Assembly (NCBI RefSeq): GCF_011009555.1
Contig: NZ_QXHD01000001.1
Location: 78,451 to 124,238 of the forward strand
DNA length: 45,788 nucleotides
DNA from: Adonisia turfae CCMR0081
Lineage (GTDB): Bacteria > Cyanobacteriota > Cyanobacteriia > Phormidesmidales > Phormidesmidaceae
Reading direction: 5' to 3'
Shown here: in pieces, positions 23,872 to 32,327 of the stretch
Layout: every line of letters begins with the position of its first letter
Numbering within the stretch: the stretch's first letter is position 1
The notes under the pieces: generated by a model
Told to the model about the DNA's origin: nothing
The model's database searches: none
What the model saw: the letters and a program-made list of their open reading frames with translations, nothing else
Program-made: the position numbers and the translations under genes

Positions 23872-24489
23872 TTAGTTACGCCAGTTCCAATATTCGTCCA
23901 TCTCACCCTGCTGTAAATACTTGTAATAGGTATTGGGATGAATGCCAGCAGGTACTACCAAGGTGCAACTACTAAAGGGGATAAAACTCTTCTCGGCTTG
24001 TGGTTGTGTTAACGAGACAACAGAATCTAGATAGTTTTCTTGTGAATTAGGAAGCTGATAAAGTTCCTCAAAATAATGAGCTGCAAACTGTTGGATGGTT
24101 AAGATTGGTCCATCAAAGTTTATATATTTGCTGGGGGAATTGCTGATAATAATGTCAATTCCATCTTTCTGGGCGCAAAATGATTCAATTGCTCCTTCAA
24201 AGCTCTGATAATCAGAAGCTATCGCTTGATGAATACAATCAGAAGTAACTTGAATTACTCGATCAAATATAGTGTGAGCTTGTGTGACTAGTTCAGCACC
24301 GTCTGTATTGTCATTCAGCTTGGCTCCCAAGAAACGTATGTTCCGGAGAAACACATCTGAAACACATCGTTCTACCTGAGAAAAATTTCCGGGCTGCAAC
24401 AAGCTGTGAATAGAGCCAATACCGACATTGTCTGCTGGATAAAGGAAAAATTCTAAGCCCAGTTCTGAGTCAATCAACACTTTCATCAT
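23872..24489 (-). CDS. PIN-domain-like protein (tentative)
   Basis: 205 residues; starts MMKVLIDSELGLEFFL, the first strand/helix of a PIN fold with its Asp. The region DGIDIIISNSPSKYINFDGP and ILTIQQFAAHYFEEL (~115-150) resembles the end of PIN domains (strand, variable Asp, then the 'xVLTPEEF' helix). About 60 further residues follow. Only some acidic active-site residues are obvious, so nuclease activity is uncertain. It lies upstream of an XRE regulator on the same strand. A possible toxin; the assignment rests on pattern alone. Confidence 0.45.
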   Translation of the reverse strand: MMKVLIDSELGLEFFLYPADNVGIGSIHSLLQPGNFSQVERCVSDVFLRNIRFLGAKLNDNTDGAELVTQAHTIFDRVIQVTSDCIHQAIASDYQSFEGAIESFCAQKDGIDIIISNSPSKYINFDGPILTIQQFAAHYFEELYQLPNSQENYLDSVVSLTQPQAEKSFIPFSSCTLVVPAGIHPNTYYKYLQQGEMDEYWNWRN

Positions 24490-24642
24490 TTCTACTTTCT
24501 CTCACACCAAAGCGTTTATTAAGACTCATCCCATATCCACTGATCTTAGCACTGCAATCGAAAAACGACATCAAATATAAAACCAATGCTCAACACCTAA
24601 TTTTTTTGGTATTATTATTAAACGTAAGCGTTTTGGTGATTT

Positions 24643-24819
24643 ATGAAAATATCACTCCTTGGAGCTGTTTTGGTTTTTCTAGTTACGTTCGCTATCGTTG
24701 GAACATATTGCTGGAAAGCGCTGAGTCTAGATGACGGAAGTATCCGATTTCGATTGGCAGGCCCTGCTGGTATTGGTTTGGAAGCAGAGCTTGATAAGCG
24801 TACTTCTGATGAGGATTAA
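24643..24819 (+). CDS. Small single-pass membrane protein
   Basis: A 58-residue frame read directly from the sequence. It starts MKIS, has one membrane helix (LLGAVLVFLVTFAIVGTYCW) and a short polar tail (LDDGSIRFRLAGPAGIGLE) ending in TSDED. It occupies the same place in module 1 as the membrane gene at 32448 in module 2. Function is unknown. Confidence 0.55.
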   Translation: MKISLLGAVLVFLVTFAIVGTYCWKALSLDDGSIRFRLAGPAGIGLEAELDKRTSDED

Positions 24820-24876
24820 ATGTGTGCAGAGTTCAATGTCAGCAGCTTGATTCAGTTAGCTCAACTCCCAACCCCA

Positions 24877-24907
24877 CAAAAAAGCCCCCACCATATCGGC
24901 AGGAGCT
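24877..24907 (-). terminator. Rho-independent terminator (minus strand) of repeat-B gene
   Basis: On the minus strand AGCTCCTGCC-GATAT-GGTGGGGGCT forms a 10-bp stem with G-U pairs followed by six T. Conserved in copy 2. Confidence 0.85.
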
Positions 24908-25031
24908 CTGGAGAGTGTGTTGTAGGGAAGAGTCTGAGTGGGAAAAGGGTGCCCTGAAAATGAAGCTTTCACAGATTACGGAGTCTGCACCGGGCACCCA
25001 ATCTTGGGTACCGCAACAGCTCAGTAATCTG

Positions 25032-25436
25032 TTAGCGGATGGACTTGGTACGAGCATCCAGTGCATCTAGGCGAGTCTCTTGGATGTTGTCAACGGCTTT
25101 AGTTTGGTTATTGAGGTGCTCAAGACGTAGCTTGTGAACGCTGTTCTTAGTGCGAGCATCCAACGCATCTAGGCGAGCTTCTTGAATGTTGTCGATAGCC
25201 TTAGTGCGAGCGTCTAGGGCGTCTAGGCGAGCAGCTTGGATATCTTCGATAGCCTTGGTTTGGTTGTTGAGGTGCTCAAGGCGTAGTTTGTGGACAGTGT
25301 TCTTAGTGCGGGCGTCTAGCGCTTCGAGGCGAGCGGACTGAATGTTGAAGCTAGCAGGCTCAGCGGCGGATGCGATGGGTGCGATCGCAGCGGAGGCAAC
25401 GAGAACGGTTAAGGCGGAAAGCAGTGTGCGTTTCAT
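25032..25436 (-). CDS. Exported alpha-helical repeat protein (repeat B, copy 1)
   Basis: 134 residues from the ATG at 25436, selected because AAGGAG lies 9 nt upstream; an upstream ATG would add seven residues and swallow that site. Signal peptide LLSALTVLVASAAIAPIASA, then alternating ~15-18-residue helical units of two types: RLDALDARTKAIDNIQE and LRLEHLNNQTKAIEDIQ. Perfect periodicity, no Cys, no Pro after the signal: a rod-like coiled coil in the periplasm or outside. The paralogue at 33015 is almost identical. Function is unknown. Confidence 0.85.
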   Translation of the reverse strand: MKRTLLSALTVLVASAAIAPIASAAEPASFNIQSARLEALDARTKNTVHKLRLEHLNNQTKAIEDIQAARLDALDARTKAIDNIQEARLDALDARTKNSVHKLRLEHLNNQTKAVDNIQETRLDALDARTKSIR

Positions 25437-25655
25437 GGTTAAAGCTCCTTGGGGCATCAGTGGTTGACTTCATTGATTACAAGAATGCCGGGGGTAGCTG
25501 AACGCTATGTGACGGGTAACTGAAAGTTGCTTAAAGGGTTTCTGAGATTGGCTGAGGAATGTTGGTGATGGGGGTCACAAGGTGAATTACGGGTTGCGAT
25601 CTCAACTCCATTTATTTCGTTGATCCAGTGAATAGATGCAAGATAAAAAACGAAT

Positions 25656-25699
25656 AAGTGTTCAGCTCTTAGTGAAGACCTTCACTAAGAGCTGAACAC
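25656..25699 (-). terminator. Strong hairpin terminator downstream of the lipase gene
   Basis: A 20-bp perfect stem (AGTGTTCAGCTCTTAGTGAA and its complement) with a 4-nt loop. On the minus strand it is followed by TTATTCGTTTTTT, so it ends the lipase transcript. Confidence 0.88.
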
Positions 25700-25746
25700 T
25701 AGTTAAGGCAAATCAGCGTACATAGGGATTCACCTGTAGTCGGTGT

Positions 25747-26889
25747 TTATTGGTTTAAGGCATTCCGATAGGTGCTACCCAGATTGTGGTTACCGGCCAC
25801 CGTACCCGTTTGCTTTGTAAAGCCTACAGGTACGCCAACATGCTGATAAGTCATATCAGTTAAGCCACCAGTGAATTCTTCAATGGTTTCACGTGCTAGG
25901 CCGACAAACTTCTGGAGGGGGCTATTATCTTTGAGCATCTCATCATCCAAAATTAAGGTAGTTGGCAGCGGCACAGCCTGGATTAAGTCTTCGCTATTGA
26001 TAATTCGGTAAGCCTCTTGAAGTTGTGCGATGGATTGGGAAAAGGCTTCATCACCAACACGGGGGCTAGCAAAGGTATAAAGAATGGGATTTATGCCTAC
26101 TTTCTTGACAAGGTGAGCGGCTGCGAGGATTGCTAGTCCGGCTCCTAAGCTATGACCAGTAATAAATATGCGTGTTTTTTCGAGTTTGTCCTTGGGATAT
26201 TGATTGAAATAGGTCTCAATGGTTGTGCGAATTGTTTCCCGGTCACCTTTACCCCTCTTTTTGTTATAGATGCGATAAAAACCATTCCGCACTTGGCCAT
26301 ATTGGTCATTTTCTAGGAATGTCAAAGGGCCAACTCGAAAGTTATTAAACCATTCTGCATTTTCACGTGTTCCACGGAAGACAAGAAATAAGCCATGTGT
26401 TCCGCCTTCTAGTTCTCGTTCTGCAATAAATCCGAAAACCTGATCGCGCATGCCCAATCTAGGGAGAGCCCATCTCTCATCAGCACCTTTGTTCATTCGT
26501 TCGGATAATTTTTCCCAAACCTTCAGAACATCAGTTTGCAAGACATCGTTAACGTCTTCGAAAAAGTCCTCACCAGATGTTTGAGAGTACCAAAAGTTAG
26601 TAACTCGCTTATATGCAAGTCTTGTATCATCAGAGGCTTGATCCCAGGAGGCATTAATCCTTCCATAGTCCTCATCTCGATTATCTCGATATTTATCTAA
26701 ATTGACTAATGCTGATGACCCTAAAATGGTTTCCTCGTCAGGTGCCCCCAGTTTCTTTCCTTCTGCTCCATGCTTATCCCAAATCTCATATTCGTCGTAA
26801 GCAACCATAATGAGATTTGCTAATTCGATGGCACGTTTGCAGTCGAAGTTCGAGTCAGCAGGAGGATGCACCTTTGAAAAATCTAACAT
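25747..26889 (-). CDS. Class 3 lipase-family alpha/beta hydrolase
   Basis: 380 residues from the ATG giving MLDFSKVHPP; an in-frame upstream ATG would add 12 implausible residues. The nucleophile elbow ITGHSLGAGLAILAAAHL is at ~242-260 with Ser ~246. GLFLVFRGTRE supplies the oxyanion strand, INSEDLIQAVPLP the probable Asp region, and YQHVGV or NHNLG the His. These are hallmarks of fungal-type lipase_3. There is no signal peptide, so export would need another route or act on host membranes. First cargo gene after repeat B copy 1, upstream of a strong terminator. Substrate presumably phospholipid or acylglycerol. Confidence 0.9.
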   Translation of the reverse strand: MLDFSKVHPPADSNFDCKRAIELANLIMVAYDEYEIWDKHGAEGKKLGAPDEETILGSSALVNLDKYRDNRDEDYGRINASWDQASDDTRLAYKRVTNFWYSQTSGEDFFEDVNDVLQTDVLKVWEKLSERMNKGADERWALPRLGMRDQVFGFIAERELEGGTHGLFLVFRGTRENAEWFNNFRVGPLTFLENDQYGQVRNGFYRIYNKKRGKGDRETIRTTIETYFNQYPKDKLEKTRIFITGHSLGAGLAILAAAHLVKKVGINPILYTFASPRVGDEAFSQSIAQLQEAYRIINSEDLIQAVPLPTTLILDDEMLKDNSPLQKFVGLARETIEEFTGGLTDMTYQHVGVPVGFTKQTGTVAGNHNLGSTYRNALNQ

Positions 26890-27147
26890 GATGTTTAACC
26901 TTATTATGTTTGTAAGAAAGCACATCTCGTTTTTGTCTGAACAAAGAAAAAATTTGTTTGAATCAATTCCAATGTGATCTTTGTTCTTCTTGCGTGTGTT
27001 CTTGCTCTCGCATAATTGCCATACGATTTCGTCTCATTAGGTGAGATCTGATTTTGTAGCTACCTCAATCTCAGTTTCATATTTGAAATTTTCTGATTTT
27101 TTTAGTGACTTGAGAACGATACCCACCAGAACTACAGTATTATTTGA

Positions 27148-27708
27148 TCACTCTGTACTACTAGTTTGATCATCAATAGGGGCTACGTCGTCATCCTTAG
27201 CTCTAACTGTTAAAGTCCTGGAAATAATGTTAGGAACAAACTTTTCAGAAAATCCTGCTACAAAGCTCCAGACGAGTAGTTTAGCTAAATCTTTATTTGT
27301 ATCAGGGTTAACAGATTTTACATAGGCAATCGCGTTTTCGTAATCCTCACCTGCAGCTCGAAATTTTGGAAACAAGTCTCCAGTAAGAATCTCAGCAGTA
27401 AAAATCAGGGTCAATAGTATTGCAAAAATGATAGCTACTAGGGATTTCCAGATGATATAAGACATCAGAGAAAAGACATCTTCTTCGGATGTTTCCTGAG
27501 CATTTCTGAATGGCTGATTAACGAGTGATCCCGCAAGTGCAGCAGCGATAACAAAGGTTGCTTGTGGATATCTCTGGCCGTCAACTTCATTCACCATGGC
27601 AGGTGAAGCCAGAAATGCAATCATACTTACAATAAGCGATGTAAGAAAGAATAGAAGTAAAAACCTTGGAGCATTTCTCCTAAGAAGCTTTGTTAATTGA
27701 ATTCTCAT
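27148..27708 (-). CDS. Membrane protein with conserved 'WSFVAGFSE' segment
   Basis: 186 residues. Four hydrophobic segments: FLLLFFLTSLIVSMIAFLA, ATFVIAAALAGSLVN, LVAIIFAILLTLIFTAEIL and LAKLLVWSFVAGFSEKFVP. The last resembles a segment seen in cyanobacterial membrane proteins of unknown function. Basic N-terminus, acidic C-terminus. It lies between the lipase and the muramidase genes on the same strand. A pore or holin-like role is possible from context only. Confidence 0.7.
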   Translation of the reverse strand: MRIQLTKLLRRNAPRFLLLFFLTSLIVSMIAFLASPAMVNEVDGQRYPQATFVIAAALAGSLVNQPFRNAQETSEEDVFSLMSYIIWKSLVAIIFAILLTLIFTAEILTGDLFPKFRAAGEDYENAIAYVKSVNPDTNKDLAKLLVWSFVAGFSEKFVPNIISRTLTVRAKDDDVAPIDDQTSSTE

Positions 27709-27979
27709 TGATTTATCTTATCTGAACCTAAGATTAATGTAGGTTTCACTTGTCACTTGATATAGCTATCGCGCTAGTCTGTCTGAACCTACTGAAATTC
27801 TGGGTCGTTAACTTCTTTATGCATAGTGACTCTCTCCTAATTTTGTTCAACGTTCTCCTCAAATTGGTTGCCTTAATTTATTAAACGCGATCAACCAATA
27901 GCTGCTCCTTATTGGAAAAGGATTTCAGAACTTTCAAGCTATGCGACACTAAGCAAAAGTTTCTCCAGAGCTAGACCGA

Positions 27980-29488
27980 TTAACCTAATCTAGCTTTCCA
28001 TTTCTTATATGCGTTGGCTAGTTTTCTGTGATATCCGAGCCTTTCATATGCTCTTCCGTTATATCCTCTGGAAAAGTCTCTCCATGCATCAGGGTTAATG
28101 GATGGTCTCTGGAGAGCGGGTATGAGTCTATTAGAACGGATATAGTTGAGCATATGGTTCATTTGTTGGGATTCACCCTGATGAGCTTCTATCACAAGCT
28201 GTTGAACACTGTCACACCCTGCCGCTTTAAAGTTAAAGCCCATAACCTGACCTAGTCCCCAAGAAGCAGATCTCAATGCTGGAGTAGGATCCCATTTCAT
28301 TGCATCTAATAGACGTTCCCATTCAGCACTACCACCTCTGTAATACCTACTCGTGTAAGACGGAGTTGCTAGATCTGGGCGATGTCTACTTACAGGCTCT
28401 GGCGTTTCCCTGTAGAAAATATGAGCTTCGAACAGAATTTTTGGTCTTGCTGGTGGAGGTTCATGAAGTAAAAAGCCGCTGTTACTTGCTTCGACTTCTA
28501 AAACAGCACGTAGGACAGCCACTTCAATTCCAAAGTCTGATGCTGCTTTTTCGATGTCTTTGTCCGAGACGGCTTCTTGCACAAAATCTTTGGGAATCGT
28601 GACTATAAACTGCCGATTAGCATACTGAATGGGTGGATATACATACTTGAATTCTGAAATAGGAATTCCTGTAGTAGGGGCTTGGGCTCGTTGATACTCT
28701 TTCTCCAGCCAAAGACTCATTTCTTCGCGGGTTGATAAATCGGCTTCCCCCGTTACTTGTCCTGAAAAAGTTCTTGTCACCCTGATCACGTTTCCATTCT
28801 GATGACGGTGGTCTCCCATCGACGCCTGTTGAAATAGCCTCAGGGCTGTTCGTGTCGTATCCCCAAACCATCCATCTGTTTCACCGGCAAGAAACCCTAG
28901 AGCTGTTAGGTGAGTTTGGAGCTCTACTACATATTTGCCAGGTACATTGGCCTGTTTCCCAAAACGACTAGCCCCTGCAGTATCGATATCGCCGTATTTA
29001 AGATTAAGGCGATTGTCATGCAGATAGGAATCAAATAAAGGAGGCAGAGGCGGTGGATTATCTTCTCCATCAGGGATAGGTATTACAGGTGGAGAGACTA
29101 CAGGAGGAGGAGCATTGGGCGTTGTATCTATACTATCTCCTGAAACAGAGTCTATACTGTCTTCATCGAGAATATGACCAACATTGCCTAAAGCTGAGAG
29201 ACTAAGCGGCACTGCAAACTTTCCCAGTGAGACGTGCTGAGGTAGGCCTTTCTTGAAATGTACATAAAATGTCAGCCTTGGTTTTGGAGGTAAAAAACCC
29301 GTAAAATCTACGCCAAATCCCTCAAAGCGATAGTCTGGATTACCTTTTATATTTCCATTACTCAAGTCAAACGCTGGAGGAAGACTTTTTTCTGAGGCCT
29401 TAGAATTGATTGAGTTTACTGCTTTAGTTGAACCTGCTAGTACAGATGTCAAAAATATTATGCCGTTCATATTGAGATCTCTTTTCAA
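27980..29488 (-). CDS. Peptidoglycan-binding N-acetylmuramidase-family protein
   Basis: 502 residues. N-terminal ~120 residues unassigned, then a Pro-rich linker (SPPVIPIPDGEDNPPPLPP). A PG_binding_1 repeat (VVELQTHLTALGFLAGETDG, WFGDTTRTALRLFQ) is at ~190-235. The C-terminal ~190 residues match the DUF3380 endolysin type: VLRAVLEVEASNSGF with the catalytic Glu, RPKILFEAHIFYRET, SASWGLGQVMGFN and YNGRAYERLGYHRKLANAY. Such enzymes cleave the glycan strand of peptidoglycan. A second in-frame ATG (MNGIIFL) is an alternative start. It completes a lipase/membrane protein/muramidase set able in principle to attack all envelope layers. Confidence 0.88.
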   Translation of the reverse strand: MKRDLNMNGIIFLTSVLAGSTKAVNSINSKASEKSLPPAFDLSNGNIKGNPDYRFEGFGVDFTGFLPPKPRLTFYVHFKKGLPQHVSLGKFAVPLSLSALGNVGHILDEDSIDSVSGDSIDTTPNAPPPVVSPPVIPIPDGEDNPPPLPPLFDSYLHDNRLNLKYGDIDTAGASRFGKQANVPGKYVVELQTHLTALGFLAGETDGWFGDTTRTALRLFQQASMGDHRHQNGNVIRVTRTFSGQVTGEADLSTREEMSLWLEKEYQRAQAPTTGIPISEFKYVYPPIQYANRQFIVTIPKDFVQEAVSDKDIEKAASDFGIEVAVLRAVLEVEASNSGFLLHEPPPARPKILFEAHIFYRETPEPVSRHRPDLATPSYTSRYYRGGSAEWERLLDAMKWDPTPALRSASWGLGQVMGFNFKAAGCDSVQQLVIEAHQGESQQMNHMLNYIRSNRLIPALQRPSINPDAWRDFSRGYNGRAYERLGYHRKLANAYKKWKARLG

Positions 29489-29741
29489 TCAATAAAAACA
29501 TTGAGCAATGGGGAAATGAGCCTACCTCTCCATCCCATCTACTAATACTATTCAAACTCTCTCTTCAATTAAGCAGATTGACATACGAAAATACGCCAAT
29601 CATTAGTTGCAGAAAAGAGTGTAGTGAATATTGAAAGTGGATATCTGATATGTAGATTTTGTAGTATTTCCGGGAGAATCAACTACATCTTTAGTATATT
29701 TTCCAAATTGCTGGGTCATACTTTTGAATTCCTCCCGTTTC

Positions 29742-29885
29742 AACACCTAAATACCCAAAACCTCACCCCGTGGAGTACCACCGGCTGCTACCTCATTCAG
29801 ATCTAACCGCTTCAAGAAAAGCCGTTGTGCCCGTGTACTCACACCGGCATGTCTCAGTTTCGCTCGTCCCTCGCTAGTGGCCACC
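29742..29885. repeat. Repeat C, copy 1
   Basis: Non-coding stretch similar to 34252-34396: shared blocks include CGTGGA-TACCACCG, GTTGTGCCC-TGTACTCACA and TCAGTTTCGCTCGT. It closes module 1. Nothing coding is convincing between 29489 and 30020. Confidence 0.7.
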
Positions 29886-30020
29886 CTCCGCCCTCTACGC
29901 CACAGGCTACCACAGCGCATCTATGGCCTGACGTACACTTGAGATCGCATCGACAAAGGCTATCAATGCTTATTGTGGCTATGACGATAATCCAGCATAT
30001 GGAACCCTATAGCCTTTCTT

Positions 30021-30347
30021 CTATTCAAGCAGCCCCAATTCTTCCGCATTCTCAATATCGACTTCAATGAAACAGTAGTACATATCGGCTTCAGAATCCG
30101 CATAGCTCAATAGCAAATCAATTTGCCGTCTGAGGTCGTCTAGGTCGCTATGGGTGAACCTCAGCAGGTAATCATTGCCACCAAGGTCTTGTTCTCGTAG
30201 GCCGTAGTTCTGAAGGCAGTACTGTTCGATGGTTTGCCTCACCTGCTTTGCGTAACGAGCAACAAACTTACTATGGCCTTGTACATGAAGGTAGAGAGCC
30301 ACTTCAGTGACGATCAAAGGCTGGGTATCGTTGGCTGTGTCGTCCAT
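30021..30347 (-). CDS. Small acidic protein, unknown
   Basis: 108 residues, acidic, with alternating strand/helix character (VTEVALYLHVQGHSKFVARY, DLDDLRRQIDLLLSYADSEA, MYYCFIEVDIENAEELG). No membrane segment or known motif. It lies alone between module 1 and repeat A copy 2. A regulator or immunity-like protein is possible; nothing proves it. Confidence 0.55.
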   Translation of the reverse strand: MDDTANDTQPLIVTEVALYLHVQGHSKFVARYAKQVRQTIEQYCLQNYGLREQDLGGNDYLLRFTHSDLDDLRRQIDLLLSYADSEADMYYCFIEVDIENAEELGLLE

Positions 30348-30523
30348 CCAGGGAAGTGCCTATATCTTTTGGGTCAATACGGTTTAAGGATATCGAGGTT
30401 TGGCAGCGGTGGGGGGCGATGGCGAAGCCGCTCCAGCAAAGCATCGCAACCTGGCAGCTAGGTTACCTACTTAGCTGCATCGCCCCGAGTAATGTTTTAG
30501 GCTGGATGAATAGTACTAACTTG

Positions 30524-30548
30524 GCCCTGGCCGTCGCTGGGGCTTTTT
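30524..30548 (+). terminator. Rho-independent terminator, near copy of 21762-21785
   Basis: GCCCTGGC-CGTC-GCTGGGGC followed by TTTTT, with the same AGTACTAACTTG leader as the one at 21762. No plus-strand gene is evident immediately upstream, so it may be carried as part of a copied segment. Confidence 0.75.
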
Positions 30549-30897
30549 GCTGGGCCGCTGCGCCCTAATGCGCAGTGATTGTAGCATGGGCCTTTGAATT
30601 GGGTTGCGATCGCAAATTTGGTCTCCCAATCATCTTTTCTAAAGCTCCCCACATTTTAAGTGTTCAACGCTAGAATCGCTTTAAGTTATGCGGGTATGGC
30701 AGGTGCCATCCTAAAAGCTTGGGTATAAAGATTCTACGGGAAGGTTTCAGTGACTGCTTAACAGTACGCAATGGGTTCCTGTCTTTTGTCAGTATGAAGG
30801 AATGGAATTGGTCCTTGTTCTTCGTCAACATTAAGGAGGCGCTTATGAACGCATCTGTTAATCATTTGATTTTTGGTATGTGTGGGTTGGCATTACT

Positions 30898-30997
30898 GCA
30901 GGGAAGGATTACCCAGGCGTACTGAGAGCAGTGCTGAAGTTGGAACATGAGTCTTCCAAGAGCTAATGCCAAGAGGGTTCGATTCCCTCTACCTGCA
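30898..30997 (+). tRNA. tRNA-like sequence, probably a remnant
   Basis: GAGGG-TTCGATT-CCCTC is a perfect T-arm with the canonical 7-nt loop. It is followed by TACCTGC-A, which pairs at 6 of 7 positions with GCAGGGA at 30898. The part between is ~100 nt overall, too long, with no convincing D-arm and only an irregular TTGGAA/TTCCAA anticodon-like hairpin. CTA, not CCA, follows the discriminator. A degraded tRNA or a tRNA 3' end carried as an attachment site fits better than an active tRNA. Confidence 0.35.
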
Positions 30998-31251
30998 CTA
31001 TTTGATCAAAGGGTGTTTGTATTGCTGGTATTCCCATAGATCTACTCCCACCCAAAGGAATTACCCCCACCACAGCTGCCCAATTTTACCCGTCCAGGCA
31101 GCGCGTCAAGCCAAGCTGCCATCCTCCGTTATCAAGGCGTTGGAACGTTGAGATCGCAATCGTACTCCGTCTGTCAGTGCGCTTGACATGAGTCAGCGGT
31201 AGCAATGCAAAGCATTGGGTGAATGGATCGCGTTGCGTTGGTTTTAGCGTT

Positions 31252-31566
31252 ATGCGTTCTGTTCCATTTGAGTTTGTGTCTGGTTTAGCGGCTGAGTTTG
31301 GCGCGGTCGAGTGCTGCTGGCGCGAGTCTGAGCGCTCGTTTACTGGCTACGTGGCCGAGTGCTGGTTTGGCTTTTTGCCTAGCTTTTTCGCTCAGCGTTG
31401 GGCGGCGGTGGTTGGTTACTCGGTCCTGGTGCGGTCAGTGTCCAGTGGGCCTGGCCGCTTCATGGTTTCGGTGCCGGTCACGGTGCCTCAGGGGTCCATT
31501 CGGTTGTCTGGCGGCCAGCGGGGTGGGCGTGTTCGGGTGGTTGTTCATCCGCCGTCTAGTTACTAG
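31252..31566 (+). CDS. Repeat-A small protein, copy 2
   Basis: 104 residues from the ATG at 31252, the position equivalent to 22999. N-terminal ~38 residues nearly identical to copy 1. The rest is homologous but diverged (FGFLPSFFAQRWAAVVGYSV, ending GGQRGGRVRVVVHPPSSY). It has its own terminator at 31573. The old 3' tail of a copy 1-type gene remains downstream, so the 3' half seems to have been replaced by recombination. Confidence 0.65.
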   Translation: MRSVPFEFVSGLAAEFGAVECCWRESERSFTGYVAECWFGFLPSFFAQRWAAVVGYSVLVRSVSSGPGRFMVSVPVTVPQGSIRLSGGQRGGRVRVVVHPPSSY

Positions 31567-31572
31567 CGGTGT

Positions 31573-31593
31573 GGGGCTTCGGCCCCTTTTTTT
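31573..31593 (+). terminator. Rho-independent terminator of repeat-A gene copy 2
   Basis: GGGGC-TTCG-GCCCC, a 5-bp GC stem with a stable UUCG tetraloop, followed by seven T. Confidence 0.92.
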
Positions 31594-31612
31594 GAGGTCT
31601 GAATTTATAAGA

Positions 31613-31665
31613 CAGGTGTTGCTACGGGGGGCAGCTTGCGGGGGCGGTTGGTGCGTTAGTTGGGG
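31613..31665 (+). pseudogene. Residual 3' tail of a repeat-A gene
   Basis: CAGGTGTTGCTACG and GGTTGGTGCGTTAGTTGGG match the last ~60 bp of the copy 1 gene (23242-23306) with a short internal deletion. It lies after the terminator of copy 2 and has no start. Confidence 0.7.
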
Positions 31666-31669
31666 AGTA

Positions 31670-32119
31670 CTATTTCTGATTCTTACTTTTAAGAGTCTGT
31701 CGAGTTTTCTCAAGTGCAGCACTATCAATCCATTCCTCCATGGGTCTGAGTCTGTATTTTGTCGTGCTACCTTGTCGTTTTTCTTCGCTAATCAATCCTG
31801 CTTCGCACAGAAATCTTAAAGAGTATCTGACTTTTCGAGGGCTCATTTTACAGACAGTGGCCATGTCGCTCACTTTTGAAAAACAGACACGGTGCCGTCC
31901 TGCTCTGCGAGCTACGTGACTATAAACTCTAAATTCATAGGGATCAAGTCCATAATCATCTAGCTCCCTGTGCAGGTTCATAGGAGAACGATACTTATTC
32001 TCCGTAGTCTTAGCTTCTGATGAAGCCTGATTTTCTTTGAGAATATCTTCCATTTTTCTTGGTCTAATAAGCCTTTTGCCTACTATGTTTCTTCGATCAC
32101 CCTGGTAATTTCTCCTCAC
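31670..32119 (-). CDS. Winged-helix DNA-binding protein (HTH_36/DnaD-like)
   Basis: 149 residues. Between ~55 and 125 is a winged helix: LDPYEFRVYSHVARRAG, then FSKVSDMATVCKMSPRKVRY as the recognition part, then FLCEAGLISEEKRQGS and the wing TTKYRLRP. This pattern is common in plasmid replication and phage regulatory proteins. Start may be at the internal MEDILKENQ. It takes the place in module 2 that the XRE and PIN-like genes take in module 1. Confidence 0.75.
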   Translation of the reverse strand: MRRNYQGDRRNIVGKRLIRPRKMEDILKENQASSEAKTTENKYRSPMNLHRELDDYGLDPYEFRVYSHVARRAGRHRVCFSKVSDMATVCKMSPRKVRYSLRFLCEAGLISEEKRQGSTTKYRLRPMEEWIDSAALEKTRQTLKSKNQK

Positions 32120-32327
32120 TTAAAAGCTTAATTATCTTATTTGAGCTTTACATTAAGGGGATACATTAGGTAATTTACATGATTCCTGAAACTCTTTTGT
32201 ATAAATGCTTTTGCTTGTGATTAATCCTGTATTTAAACTGCACACAGTGCATTCCCCTTGGCACTAGAAGACCACCAATACTAGAATAGCAAACATATCA
32301 GGATCAGGCATACAGGGGAGCAAAAAA
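32120..32327. other. Intergenic region, no gene seen
   Basis: AT-rich region upstream of the winged-helix gene; likely its promoter. No frame or repeat of note until the hairpin at 32328. Confidence 0.5.

Larger units (their letters stand above)
24876..25585. repeat. Repeat B, copy 1
   Basis: ~700 bp highly similar to 32862-33570, including the terminator, a GGGTGCCC...GGGCACCC inverted repeat, the coiled-coil gene, its ribosome-binding site and ~130 bp of upstream leader. Confidence 0.9.
30543..31665. repeat. Repeat A, copy 2
   Basis: Partner of 22684-23306. It keeps a HIP1 site at 30606 that is lost in copy 1, and has extra leader sequence (about 30614-31015) with a tRNA-like end. The last 53 bp (31613-31665) correspond to the 3' end of the copy 1 gene. 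Confidence 0.85.

Noticed and set aside
30719..30925. 68-codon plus-strand frame in repeat A copy 2
   Set aside because: Overlaps the tRNA-like sequence, has no homologous frame in copy 1 and no convincing protein character.
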